Below are positions 41,604-49,489 of a stretch of 64,000 bases of DNA, piece after piece. Position numbers and translations under genes: made by a program. Under the pieces are notes generated by a model that was given only the letters and a program-made list of their open reading frames with translations, was not told the origin of the DNA and ran no database searches. The DNA is taken from NCBI GenBank assembly GCA_965243545.1, contig OZ251573.1, forward strand, positions 1,922,001 through 1,986,000, given 5' to 3'. This DNA comes from CATQHW01 sp965243545. GTDB taxonomy: Bacteria > Spirochaetota > Spirochaetia > SZUA-6 > Bin103. The stretch's first letter is position 1, and each line of letters starts with the position of its first letter.

Positions 41604-42404
41604 CTACGACAGGCCCATGCCGCGCAGGTTGCGGTAGCTGGCCGCCAGGCAGTCGAACGGGTCCCGGCCGTAGCAGTCGTCCTGCTCGACCAGCGCCCAC
41701 TCGACGCCGGCCGCCCGGCACGCCGGCACGATCCGCGCCCAGTTGAGGTTGCCTTCGCCCACCGGGGCAAAGCGTTGCGTGCGGTCCGGCAGCACCGCCA
41801 TGTCCTTGAAGTGGATGACGCTCTGCCGGCCGTGCAGATCTTCGATCCACTGCGCCGGGTCGGTGCCGCCGGCCGCCAGCCAGTAGACGTCGAGCTCCGC
41901 CCGCAACGCCTCGGCGGGCACGGAGTCGTACAGCTCGGCCAGCCAGGTGCGCGCGCCGCCGGCCCCGGACGCGGCGGCCGGGCGCACCAGCTCGTGACTG
42001 TGGTTGTGGTAGGAGAAGTCGATGCCGGCGGCGGCCAGCCGCGCGGCGACCGGCGCCAGCTCGGCCGCGAAGCGGTCGATGCCGCCGGCTTGCAGGTAGC
42101 CGGCGGGCAGGCCGCCGATGGCGGCGTGCCGGCACTCCCAGCGCCGGTGGACGTCGATCATGCGGTCGGTATCGGCGCGGAATTCATCCCACCCGAAGTG
42201 CGTCGCAGCGATCGCCAAGCCGTGTTCCCGCGCCAGGCGCGCCACCTCCGCCGGATCGACGGCGCCGAACGCGGAGACCTGCACGCCGGTGTAGCCGATG
42301 GCGCGCACCCGCGCGAAGGTGCCGGCCACGCCTTCGGCGGTCTGCGTGTGGCCGCGCACCGTGTAGAGCTGCGCGCCGATCTTCAGGTCGTTCCCTTCCG
42401 CCAT
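41604..42404 (-). CDS. Sugar phosphate isomerase/epimerase (inosose-type TIM barrel)
   Basis: This 266-residue xylose-isomerase-like barrel has DLKIGAQLYTVRGHTQTAEG at its N-terminus and metal ligands in IDFSYHNHSHELV, AELDVYWLAAGGTDP (Asp), VIHFKDMAVL (His) and VEQDDCYGRDP (Glu). The YHNHSHE and LDVYW words are those of the IolE/YcjR-like group. ATG 42404 is preceded by a TACCGT box (42411-42416) at 6 nt, so it probably has its own near-leaderless transcript. It may act on the same catabolic stream as the TPP enzyme opposite it. Confidence 0.85.
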   Translation of the reverse strand: MAEGNDLKIGAQLYTVRGHTQTAEGVAGTFARVRAIGYTGVQVSAFGAVDPAEVARLAREHGLAIAATHFGWDEFRADTDRMIDVHRRWECRHAAIGGLPAGYLQAGGIDRFAAELAPVAARLAAAGIDFSYHNHSHELVRPAAASGAGGARTWLAELYDSVPAEALRAELDVYWLAAGGTDPAQWIEDLHGRQSVIHFKDMAVLPDRTQRFAPVGEGNLNWARIVPACRAAGVEWALVEQDDCYGRDPFDCLAASYRNLRGMGLS

Positions 42405-42410
42405 GCGCCC

Positions 42411-42416
42411 ACGGTA
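42411..42416 (-). promoter_or_regulatory. -10-like box TACCGT of the second isomerase gene
   Basis: TACCGT on the minus strand ends 6 nt before ATG 42404 without a ribosome binding site. Confidence 0.4.
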
Positions 42417-42677
42417 CCGGAACGCCGCCGCCCGCGCCAGGGGCGGGCGCTCCGATCCGTAGCCGCGCACCGGGCGCGGGCGACGCCGCCGCGCGCGCAG
42501 GACCGGACATGCGCCGGCCATGCGGCCGGGCCGCTGTTCCGGACGCCGCCGCGCGCTCCGGGACCCGACCGCCGACCGCGCGCTGAGACCCCGGCTGCGC
42601 AAGACCCCCGGCCGCGCTGAGACTCCGGCCGCCGGACCGGGTAGACTCCTGCCGACCGCCATGAGCCGCTGCCTGCC

Positions 42678-43646
42678 ATGAGCACCACCGCCGCGTTCGC
42701 CCCCGGCGCCTCGGAGCGCGCCACCCGCGGCGCGTTGCGCGCCGAACGGCGCCGCCGGGCCCGCAAGTACCTGATGCTGTACGGCTTCTGCGCGGTCCCG
42801 GTGGCGGCGCTGTTCGTCTTTCACTACGTCCCGATCTACGGGCTCCTGCTCGCCTTCAAGGACTTCAAGTACAACCTGGGCATCCTGGGCAGCCCCTGGA
42901 ACGGCTTCCAGCACTTCCGCGACCTGCTCACCGACCCGTTCTTTCCCCGCATCGTCCGCAACAGCGTCATCATCAGCGTCCTCAAGCTGGCGTTCGCCTT
43001 TCCCACGCCGATCCTGCTGGCCATCCTGATCAACGAGATACGCACCGACTCGCTGAAGCGGACCATCCAGTCGATCTCCTATCTGCCGCACTTCATGTCG
43101 TGGGTGGTGCTGGCCGGCATCATCCGGGAGATACTCTCCCCGCAGCGCGGCGTGCCGCGCTTCGTCGGCGCGCTGCTGGGCGCCGACACCGTCCCCGACC
43201 TGCTGGCCGATCCCCAGTTCTTCCGGGCCATGCTGGTCGCCACCCACATCTGGCAGGCGATCGGCTGGGGCAGCATCATCTACTTCGCCGCCATCTCCAC
43301 GATCGACCCCGAGCTCTACGAGGTGGCGGCCCTGGACGGCGCCGGCCGCGTCCGCATCGCCTGGCGCGTCACCGTGCCGTCACTGGCGCCGGTGATCACC
43401 GTGGTCTTCATCCTGCAGATCGGCCGTCTGCTCAACGCCGGCTTCGATCAGGTCTTCAACCTCTATCACCCGCTGGTGTACGAGGTGGCCGACATCCTGG
43501 ACACCTACGTATACCGCGTCGGCATCCTGCGCGGTGAGTTCGGCTACGCGACCGCGGTCGGCCTGTTCAAGAACGTGATCGGCGTGGCGCTGCTGGTGGG
43601 CGCCAACGCGGTCATCAGGCGGTACAACCGGTATGGCATCTGGTGA
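42678..43646 (+). CDS. Sugar ABC transporter permease, LplB type (second set)
   Basis: This 322-residue permease has a basic N-terminus, then YLMLYGFCAVPVAALFVFHYVPIYGLLLAFKDFKYN, the LplB family opening. Six TM helices and the EAA loop LYEVAALDGAGRVRIAWRVTVPSL follow, with NAGFDQVFNLYHPLVYEVADILDTYVYRVG near the end. It is paralogous to the permease at 17.7 kb. A TAGACT box lies at 42642-42647, about 30 nt upstream. The 3' end overlaps the next gene by 14 nt. Confidence 0.9.
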   Translation: MSTTAAFAPGASERATRGALRAERRRRARKYLMLYGFCAVPVAALFVFHYVPIYGLLLAFKDFKYNLGILGSPWNGFQHFRDLLTDPFFPRIVRNSVIISVLKLAFAFPTPILLAILINEIRTDSLKRTIQSISYLPHFMSWVVLAGIIREILSPQRGVPRFVGALLGADTVPDLLADPQFFRAMLVATHIWQAIGWGSIIYFAAISTIDPELYEVAALDGAGRVRIAWRVTVPSLAPVITVVFILQIGRLLNAGFDQVFNLYHPLVYEVADILDTYVYRVGILRGEFGYATAVGLFKNVIGVALLVGANAVIRRYNRYGIW

Positions 43647-44568
43647 CGCGGTGACGCCGGCGGCGGTCGGTCGCGCCGGTCTCCGGCTGCGGCGGCGCAC
43701 GGCGGGCCAAGCCGCCTTCGGCGTGGTGAACGTGACGGCGCTGCTGCTGTTCTGTTTCACCATCGTCTACCCGTTCTGGCGGCTGGTCCTCACCTCCTTC
43801 GCCGGCCCCGAGGAGCTGGTCCACCTCGGCTTCAAGTTCTGGAACGACAACTGGTCGACCTACGCCTACGAATACTCGGTGTCGCAGTACGGCAACGTCC
43901 GCGCCGCCTACTTCAACTCCGTCCTGCGCGTGGCGCTCGGCACCGTCCTGACCCTGGCGTGCACGCTGCTGATGGCGTATCCGCTGGCCAAGCGCGACCT
44001 GCCCGGCCGCACCGTGCTGACGCTCTACGTAGTGATCACCCTGTTCTTCAGCGGCGGCCTGATCCCGCTCTATCTGGTGGTGCGCCGGCTCGGCTTGATG
44101 GACACGCGCCTGGCGCTGGTGCTGCCGGTCATGGCCAACGGCTTCTACATCGTGATCATGCGCAACTTCCTGATGACGCTCGACCAGGCGTACGAGGAGG
44201 CGGCCCTGATGGACGGCGCCAACTACCTGCAGGTGCTGGTCCGCATCGTCGCGCCGCTGTCGGCGCCGGTCATTGCGGTGGTGGGGCTGTGGGCGGCGGT
44301 CGAGCACTGGAACGAGTGGTTTCACGCCATGCTCTTCACCAAGAGCCGCGACAAGCACGTGCTGCAGTTCCTGCTGCGCCGGATGCTGCAGGACATGACC
44401 GCGGTGCGTCTGGAGCTGGCGTCGTTCGAGGAGGAGGTCGACCTGCTGCCGCTGCCGTCGGTGCGGGCCGCGGTCACCGTGCTGACGATCGGCCCGATCA
44501 TCCTGATCTACCCCTTCATCCAGCGGCACATGGTCAAGGGCATCTTCATCGGCTCGCTGAAAGGTTGA
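43633..44568 (+). CDS. Carbohydrate ABC transporter permease, YtcP/LplC type (second set)
   Basis: This is the partner permease, 311 residues with six TM segments. Family words are AYPLAKRDLPGRTVLTLYVVITLFFSGGLIPLYLVV, the EAA loop QAYEEAALMDGANYLQVLVRIVAPLS, and the C-terminus HMVKGIFIGSLKG. It is translated from an ATG 14 nt inside the preceding gene. The binding protein follows after 93 nt with its own TAGCAT box (44580-44585) and strong ribosome binding site. Confidence 0.9.
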   Translation: MASGDAVTPAAVGRAGLRLRRRTAGQAAFGVVNVTALLLFCFTIVYPFWRLVLTSFAGPEELVHLGFKFWNDNWSTYAYEYSVSQYGNVRAAYFNSVLRVALGTVLTLACTLLMAYPLAKRDLPGRTVLTLYVVITLFFSGGLIPLYLVVRRLGLMDTRLALVLPVMANGFYIVIMRNFLMTLDQAYEEAALMDGANYLQVLVRIVAPLSAPVIAVVGLWAAVEHWNEWFHAMLFTKSRDKHVLQFLLRRMLQDMTAVRLELASFEEEVDLLPLPSVRAAVTVLTIGPIILIYPFIQRHMVKGIFIGSLKG

Positions 44569-44647
44569 CCGGTTTCCGGTAGCATGGGCCGCAGAGCGAT
44601 GGGACGTTCCCCGCCGGCCGCCCGGGCCGGCGCGAATCCGCGTCCCT

Positions 44648-44654
44648 AAGGAGG
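44648..44654 (+). promoter_or_regulatory. Shine-Dalgarno AAGGAGG of the second sugar-binding protein
   Basis: AAGGAGG is 7 nt before ATG 44662, the strongest ribosome binding site in the window, fitting high-level synthesis of a binding protein relative to its permeases. Confidence 0.8.
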
Positions 44655-44661
44655 ACCTGCA

Positions 44662-46359
44662 ATGCGCAACAAGAAGATGGCGTTCACCGCGGCGTTGGCG
44701 GCGGTGCTGGCGCTGGCCGTTCCCGCCACCCTGCCGGCTGCCGGCGAAGAGGAAGCGGCGGCGGCCGGCGACGCCCACATGGAGATCACCTGGCTGGGCG
44801 ACACGCCCGGCGAGTCGTGGTGGATCGGGCAGCTGGAAGAGATGTTCAACGTCACGATCACCCTCAACGGCGTGGCCCGCTTCGACGGCGAGGCCGAACG
44901 CATCATGGTGGCGGCCGGCGAGTTCCCGGACACCGGCGCGCCGTGCTGCCTCAACGCGCTGACGCTGTACGAGGATCAGGTGATCCGCAGCCTTCCGGAG
45001 GAGATGCTGCGCGCCGCGGCGCCGGACTACGCGCGCGCCATGGACGAGCGGTACCCGGCGATCTGGACGATCTACCGCACGCCGGACGCGGAGGACGCGC
45101 AGATGGCGATGGGCGCCATCGCCGAAGGCTCGATGGCGTCCGTCTTTCACCTGTTCACCCGCACGGACTGGCTGGACGCGGTCGGCGTGGAGCTGCCGGA
45201 CTACGACGCGACCAAGACCCATCTGGCGCGCGGTATCCACTACTACGAAAACGACGCCCTCACCCTCGACTGGCTGGAGGACCTGCTGGTCGCCTACCGC
45301 GACGGCGACCCGGACGGCAACGAGCAGAACGACACCATACCCTACGGCGCCTACACGCAGCGCGCGGCGCCCTACAGCCCCTGGCCGTGGGGGGCGATCC
45401 AGGGCGCGATGGGCGTGCCGACCATGAACCTGGACCGCAACCACTACGTCGACGGCGATCTCTACATCGCCCACGTCAGCCCGCGCTTCAAGGAGTTCAC
45501 GGAGCTGGTGGCGCGCTGGTGGGACATGGGCCTGATCGACAGCGAGTTCTTCACCATCGACCGCGGCGCCAGCTGGGAGAAGGCGGCGACCGGCGCGTTC
45601 GGCGTCTACAACTCCAACTACAACTACGTCGGCCGCGTGCCGGCGCGCCCGCCGGACAACATGATCTCCGACGAGGACGTGGCCGCCGGCGTCGAGCTGG
45701 TGATGTTCGCGCCGACCGGACCGCGCGGCGAGCAGTTCGCCGGCATGTACGGCACCTCCTACGTGCGGCCGCAGGTGCAGGTGATGAACAGGAACCTGGA
45801 CGACGCCAAGACCGCGCGCGTCATGGAGATCGTCAACTCCAAGTACCGGCTCAACGACGGCACGGAGGAAGGGATCGACCTGTGGATCCAGTGGGAGTAC
45901 AACCACGGCCAGGAGGGCGTCCACTGGGAGTGGGCGGGCGAGCCGTACGCGTCGCAGACGCGGCGGATTCCGGCCGACGAGCGGCCCGCCGACGCCCCGG
46001 CGCGCGGCGGCTTCCCCACCAACTACCCCAACTACAGCCCGGTGGAGAGCTTCGCGTTCACCTATCCCCCGCAGCAGACCGCCTGGATTCTGGACCACCT
46101 GTTCGGCGAACGCGTGCAGAGCCGGACGTTCGCCACCGAGTACTTCGATATCTTCAACCAGACCGACTTCCGCGACGTACAGTCGCGCCGCGGCGAGACG
46201 CTGCAGACCATGACCGCCGAGTTCTTCGCCCGCGCGGTCACCGGGGACATCGACGTCGACGCCGAATGGGACCGGTACGTCGCCGACTGGATGGCCGCCG
46301 GCGGCGACGAGCTGATGGCGGAGATCGCCAAGATGCCGCGCTGGTCGGACTTTTTCTAG
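44662..46359 (+). CDS. Extracellular sugar-binding protein of LplA-like family (second set)
   Basis: This 565-residue exported protein has signal peptide RNKKMAFTAALAAVLALAVPATLPAAG with cleavage near PAAG/EEEA and no lipobox. The mature domain includes WWIGQLEEMFNVTITLNGVARFDGEAERIMVAAGEFPD, TRTDWLDAVGVELPDYD, DGDPDGNEQNDTIPYGAYTQ (calcium-loop-like) and a C-terminus with DIDVDAEWDRYVADWMAAGGDELMAEI typical of the family. It serves the two upstream permeases. A 13-bp hairpin after the stop separates it from convergent rlpA. Confidence 0.92.
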   Translation: MRNKKMAFTAALAAVLALAVPATLPAAGEEEAAAAGDAHMEITWLGDTPGESWWIGQLEEMFNVTITLNGVARFDGEAERIMVAAGEFPDTGAPCCLNALTLYEDQVIRSLPEEMLRAAAPDYARAMDERYPAIWTIYRTPDAEDAQMAMGAIAEGSMASVFHLFTRTDWLDAVGVELPDYDATKTHLARGIHYYENDALTLDWLEDLLVAYRDGDPDGNEQNDTIPYGAYTQRAAPYSPWPWGAIQGAMGVPTMNLDRNHYVDGDLYIAHVSPRFKEFTELVARWWDMGLIDSEFFTIDRGASWEKAATGAFGVYNSNYNYVGRVPARPPDNMISDEDVAAGVELVMFAPTGPRGEQFAGMYGTSYVRPQVQVMNRNLDDAKTARVMEIVNSKYRLNDGTEEGIDLWIQWEYNHGQEGVHWEWAGEPYASQTRRIPADERPADAPARGGFPTNYPNYSPVESFAFTYPPQQTAWILDHLFGERVQSRTFATEYFDIFNQTDFRDVQSRRGETLQTMTAEFFARAVTGDIDVDAEWDRYVADWMAAGGDELMAEIAKMPRWSDFF

Positions 46360-46394
46360 GAGCGCCCGGCCCGAGGCCAGCCGGACGATGGGAC

Positions 46395-46424
46395 CGCCGC
46401 GCCTTGCCGGTGCAAGGCGCGGCG
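46395..46424. terminator. 13-bp perfect hairpin between convergent SBP and rlpA genes
   Basis: CGCCGCGCCTTGC (46395-46407) pairs perfectly with GCAAGGCGCGGCG (46412-46424) around a CGGT loop. It lies 35 nt after the binding-protein stop and 14 nt before the end of rlpA, so it can act on both strands. No U-tract is present. Confidence 0.6.
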
Positions 46425-46437
46425 CCCGCCGGCCGGT

Positions 46438-46809
46438 TTACGGGAGCTGCAGCACCTCGATCCTGACCCGCGCCACCCCGTCCCGGACCATGTCTATGTC
46501 GCGGGCGGCGCCGTTCGACAGGTCGATGATGCGCCCCGCCTTGAACGGCCCGCGGTCGTTGATCCGCACGACCGTGGAGGCGCCGGTGTCCAGGCGCGTC
46601 ACCCGCACCAGCGCGCCGAACGGCAGGGTGCGGTGCGCGGCGGTGCGCGCGTGCATGTCGAACACCTCGCCGCTGGCGGTCCTGTTGCCGTGGAAACCGG
46701 GCCCGTACCAGGACGCCTCACCCACCTGGCCGGCCGGATCGGTCCAGGTCGCGCAGCCGGCGAACACCAGACAGACGACGATGCCGGCGCGCAACAGGCG
46801 GAGTGCCAT
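46438..46809 (-). CDS. rlpA: RlpA-like lipoprotein (double-psi beta-barrel, septal lytic transglycosylase family)
   Basis: This 123-residue envelope lipoprotein has signal LRLLRAGIVVCLVFAGC with lipobox FAGC. The RlpA domain follows: GEASWYGPGFHGNRTASGEVFDM, HRTLPFGALVRVTRLDTG with the conserved His, and VVRINDRGPFKAGRIIDLSNGAA with the catalytic-type Asp. It cleaves denuded peptidoglycan in Pseudomonas. The SPOR domain of longer homologues is absent. ATG 46809 is chosen since a TACACT box (46815-46820) lies 5 nt upstream; ATG 46812 would be only 2 nt from it. Confidence 0.9.
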   Translation of the reverse strand: MALRLLRAGIVVCLVFAGCATWTDPAGQVGEASWYGPGFHGNRTASGEVFDMHARTAAHRTLPFGALVRVTRLDTGASTVVRINDRGPFKAGRIIDLSNGAARDIDMVRDGVARVRIEVLQLP

Positions 46810-46935
46810 CATTGAGTGTATCGGCAGGATCGCGCGCCGCCGGAAGCCGCCGCCGCGCCGGCGCGGTCCCCGACCGACGCAGTCCCCGGCCCACGCAGTC
46901 CCCGGCCGACGCAGTCCCCCGGCCGGCGAACCTGT

Positions 46936-46941
46936 TACGAT
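46936..46941 (+). promoter_or_regulatory. -10-like box TACGAT before the third propeller gene
   Basis: TACGAT ends 7 nt before ATG 46949. An in-frame ATG at 46940 overlaps the box itself and is therefore unlikely to be used. Confidence 0.5.
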
Positions 46942-46948
46942 GCGCCGC

Positions 46949-48247
46949 ATGACCGGCGCCAATCCTGCTGACTCTGCCGACTCCGCCGATCCCGCCGTGC
47001 GGAAGCTCGCACGCCGCATCATGGACGCTTCGCCCGAACAGCTGGCGCTGCTCGACCGCGCGCGGGCCGCCGGGCTGATGGAGATCGCCCCGGTAGCGCT
47101 GCCGGTCGACCCGCCCGGCGACAACGACCACGTCGGCTGGCCGGTGGCGGCCGCCGCCGGCGGCGCGCTGGTCGTCATCCACCGCCGCATCCCCGGCCAC
47201 AACCCGCGCGGCGCCGGACGCGGCGGCGCCGACTCCACCTTCTCCATGGCGACGCGATCGACCGACGGCGGCGCCACCTGGAGCGCGTCCTGCGACCTGC
47301 GCGACGCGATGGGCGCCGAGCGCGACCGCGGCGGCGACCTGCCGCTGTCGCACCGCTACAAGTTCGGGCCGTTCAACCCCCGCCGGCAGGGCTACAAACT
47401 CCACCTCAACGCCATCGGCGCCGCCCGCGACGGAACGGTGGCGGTGCTCTGCAACTACGGCGCGTTCCGGTCCGGCGACGGCGGCGTCACCTGGGAGCAC
47501 CACAGCGAGGCGTTCCGGGAGGACACCACCCCCGGCGACATCGTCTACCTGGGGCCGCGCATCATCGACCACCCGGCGCACGGCCTGCTGGCGTTCGGCA
47601 ACACGGTCGGCTACGCGCCGGCTGGGACCGATGGCGCCAACTACGCCCCGAACGCCGTGGACGCGCCCGCCGACCACGGCCGGCCGTTCCTGGTGATCCT
47701 GCGCTCCGGTGACGGCGGCCGGTCATGGGAACGGATCGACCACCGGCTGCCCGACTGGGCCGGTCAGCACGAACCGGCCGCCGTGCTCCACGACGGCCGC
47801 CTGTGGGTGATCGGCCGCGATCAGATCACCCGCACCGATCACCTGCAGATGCGCCTGGACGCCCCCGGCGGCCGCGTGGAGACGCAACGGACCAACATGC
47901 GCAACCGCCGCGGCATCGACACGGTCGACGTCGACTTCAACCCGGTGACCGGCCGGCTGGAGGTGGTCCGCTCCCGCCGGGAGGCGATGCGCGTCGACCT
48001 GTGGAGCATCGATCCGGCCGACTGGGAAACGGCGCGATGGCGGTTGGAGGCGACCCTGTACCGCCGCGGCGGGCACTTCTACCGGGACGGCGACGGCTTC
48101 CATCCGGCCGGCGCGGTCATCGACGCCGCCGCCGGCGTGCAGCACGTCTTTCTCTACATGGGCCATCCCAACGGGCCGGCCGGATCGTTCCGGCTCACCC
48201 GCACGCTCGACACGCCGCGTCTGGCGGCGTTCCTGGGCTCGGCGTAG
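46949..48247 (+). CDS. BNR/sialidase-family beta-propeller protein
   Basis: This 432-residue protein begins with a short helical N-terminus (VRKLARRIMDASPEQLALLDRAR) that is not part of the propeller, then blades with Asp-boxes STDGGATW, SGDGGVTW and SGDGGRSW. Later segments such as VVIHRRIPGHNP and AAVLHDGRLWVIGRDQ resemble the substrate face of exo-glycosidases, but the sialidase Arg triad cannot be confirmed. No signal peptide is present. It is followed closely by the FMN dehydrogenase (24 nt), so the two may be co-transcribed. Confidence 0.75.
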   Translation: MTGANPADSADSADPAVRKLARRIMDASPEQLALLDRARAAGLMEIAPVALPVDPPGDNDHVGWPVAAAAGGALVVIHRRIPGHNPRGAGRGGADSTFSMATRSTDGGATWSASCDLRDAMGAERDRGGDLPLSHRYKFGPFNPRRQGYKLHLNAIGAARDGTVAVLCNYGAFRSGDGGVTWEHHSEAFREDTTPGDIVYLGPRIIDHPAHGLLAFGNTVGYAPAGTDGANYAPNAVDAPADHGRPFLVILRSGDGGRSWERIDHRLPDWAGQHEPAAVLHDGRLWVIGRDQITRTDHLQMRLDAPGGRVETQRTNMRNRRGIDTVDVDFNPVTGRLEVVRSRREAMRVDLWSIDPADWETARWRLEATLYRRGGHFYRDGDGFHPAGAVIDAAAGVQHVFLYMGHPNGPAGSFRLTRTLDTPRLAAFLGSA

Positions 48248-48271
48248 CGCCGCGCGCCTGCCCCCGCCGCC

Positions 48272-49489
48272 ATGCTGCGGACCATCCGCTCGGTCATGCG
48301 CTTCCGGCGCCGCGGCCGCACCCGCGGCGAACGGCTGCGCGCGCGGGCGCTCAACGTAGCCGAGCTGCGCCAGCTGGCGCGGCGGCGGCTGCCTCGCAGC
48401 GTGTTCGGCTACATCGACGGCGGCGCCGAGGACGAGGTGACGTTGCGCGCCAACACCGCCGCCTACCGCCGGCTGCGGTTCGCGCCGCGCGTGCTCCGGG
48501 ACATGTCGGCGGTCGACACCGGCGTCACGCTGCTGGGGCAGCGGTTACCGATCCCGCTGGTGCTGGCGCCGACCGGCTTTACCCGCATCGCCGACCCGCG
48601 CGGCGAGCTGGCGGTGGCGCGCGCCGCCGCCCGCGCCGGACTGCCCTACTGCCTGTCGACCAACAGCACCCGCTCCATCGAGGAGGTGGCGGCGGCCGGC
48701 CGGCCGCCGCTCTGGTTTCAGCTCTACGTGCAACGGGACCGCGGCGTGGTGCGGGAGCTGGTGCAGCGCGCCAAGGCCGCCGGGTACGCCGTGCTGATGC
48801 CGACCGTCGACGCCGCCGCCCTGGCGCGGCGGGAACGCGACGTGCGCCACGGCTTTACGCTGCCGCCGCAGTCGGACTGGCGCACGCTGCTCGACGGCCT
48901 GCGGCGGCCGGGCTGGACCTGGGACTTCGTGCGCGCCGAACCGATCACCTTTGCCAACTTCCGCGGCGTGCCGGCGGCCGGCGGGGTCGCGGGCGCCACT
49001 CCCGTGGCGCTGGCCGAGTACGTCAAGTCGCAATTCGATCCGTCCGTGACGTGGCGCGACCTGGAATGGCTGCGCAGTTTGTGGGACGGCCCGCTGGCGG
49101 TCAAGGGGATCCAGTCGGCGGCCGACGCCAAGCTGGCCGCCGACCGCGGCTGCCAGGCGATCGTGCTGTCCAACCACGGCGGGCGCCAGGTCGACGGCGC
49201 GCCGGCGGCCCCGGACCTGATCGGACCGGCGGTCGACGCCGCGGCCGGCCGCGCGGCGGTGATCTGCGACGGCGGCGTGCGCCGCGGCAGCGACATCCTC
49301 AAGGCGCTCGCCCTGGGCGCCGACGCCTGCATGGCCGGCCGCTTCTACCTGTACGGCCTGGGCGCCGGCGGCGAGGCGGGCGTCGACTACGCCATCGAGC
49401 TGCTGACCGATGAGCTGCGCAGGACGATGGCGCTGATCGGCTGCGCGTCGGTCGGCGGGATCGACCGCAGCTATCTCATGCCCGGCTGA
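48272..49489 (+). CDS. FMN-dependent alpha-hydroxy-acid dehydrogenase (LldD/glycolate oxidase family)
   Basis: This 405-residue TIM-barrel flavoprotein oxidises an alpha-hydroxy acid such as L-lactate, glycolate or mandelate. Markers are SVFGYIDGGAEDEVTLRANTAAY, LAPTGFTRIADPRGELAVARAA, LWFQLYVQRDRG, TVDAAALARRERDVRHGF, the FMN Lys in LAVKGIQSAADA, the active-site SNHGGRQVDGAPA, and DGGVRRGSDILKALALGADA. The N-terminus is extended by an Arg-rich stretch. Its last 14 bases overlap the 3' end of the convergent heparinase-like gene. Confidence 0.93.
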   Translation: MLRTIRSVMRFRRRGRTRGERLRARALNVAELRQLARRRLPRSVFGYIDGGAEDEVTLRANTAAYRRLRFAPRVLRDMSAVDTGVTLLGQRLPIPLVLAPTGFTRIADPRGELAVARAAARAGLPYCLSTNSTRSIEEVAAAGRPPLWFQLYVQRDRGVVRELVQRAKAAGYAVLMPTVDAAALARRERDVRHGFTLPPQSDWRTLLDGLRRPGWTWDFVRAEPITFANFRGVPAAGGVAGATPVALAEYVKSQFDPSVTWRDLEWLRSLWDGPLAVKGIQSAADAKLAADRGCQAIVLSNHGGRQVDGAPAAPDLIGPAVDAAAGRAAVICDGGVRRGSDILKALALGADACMAGRFYLYGLGAGGEAGVDYAIELLTDELRRTMALIGCASVGGIDRSYLMPG

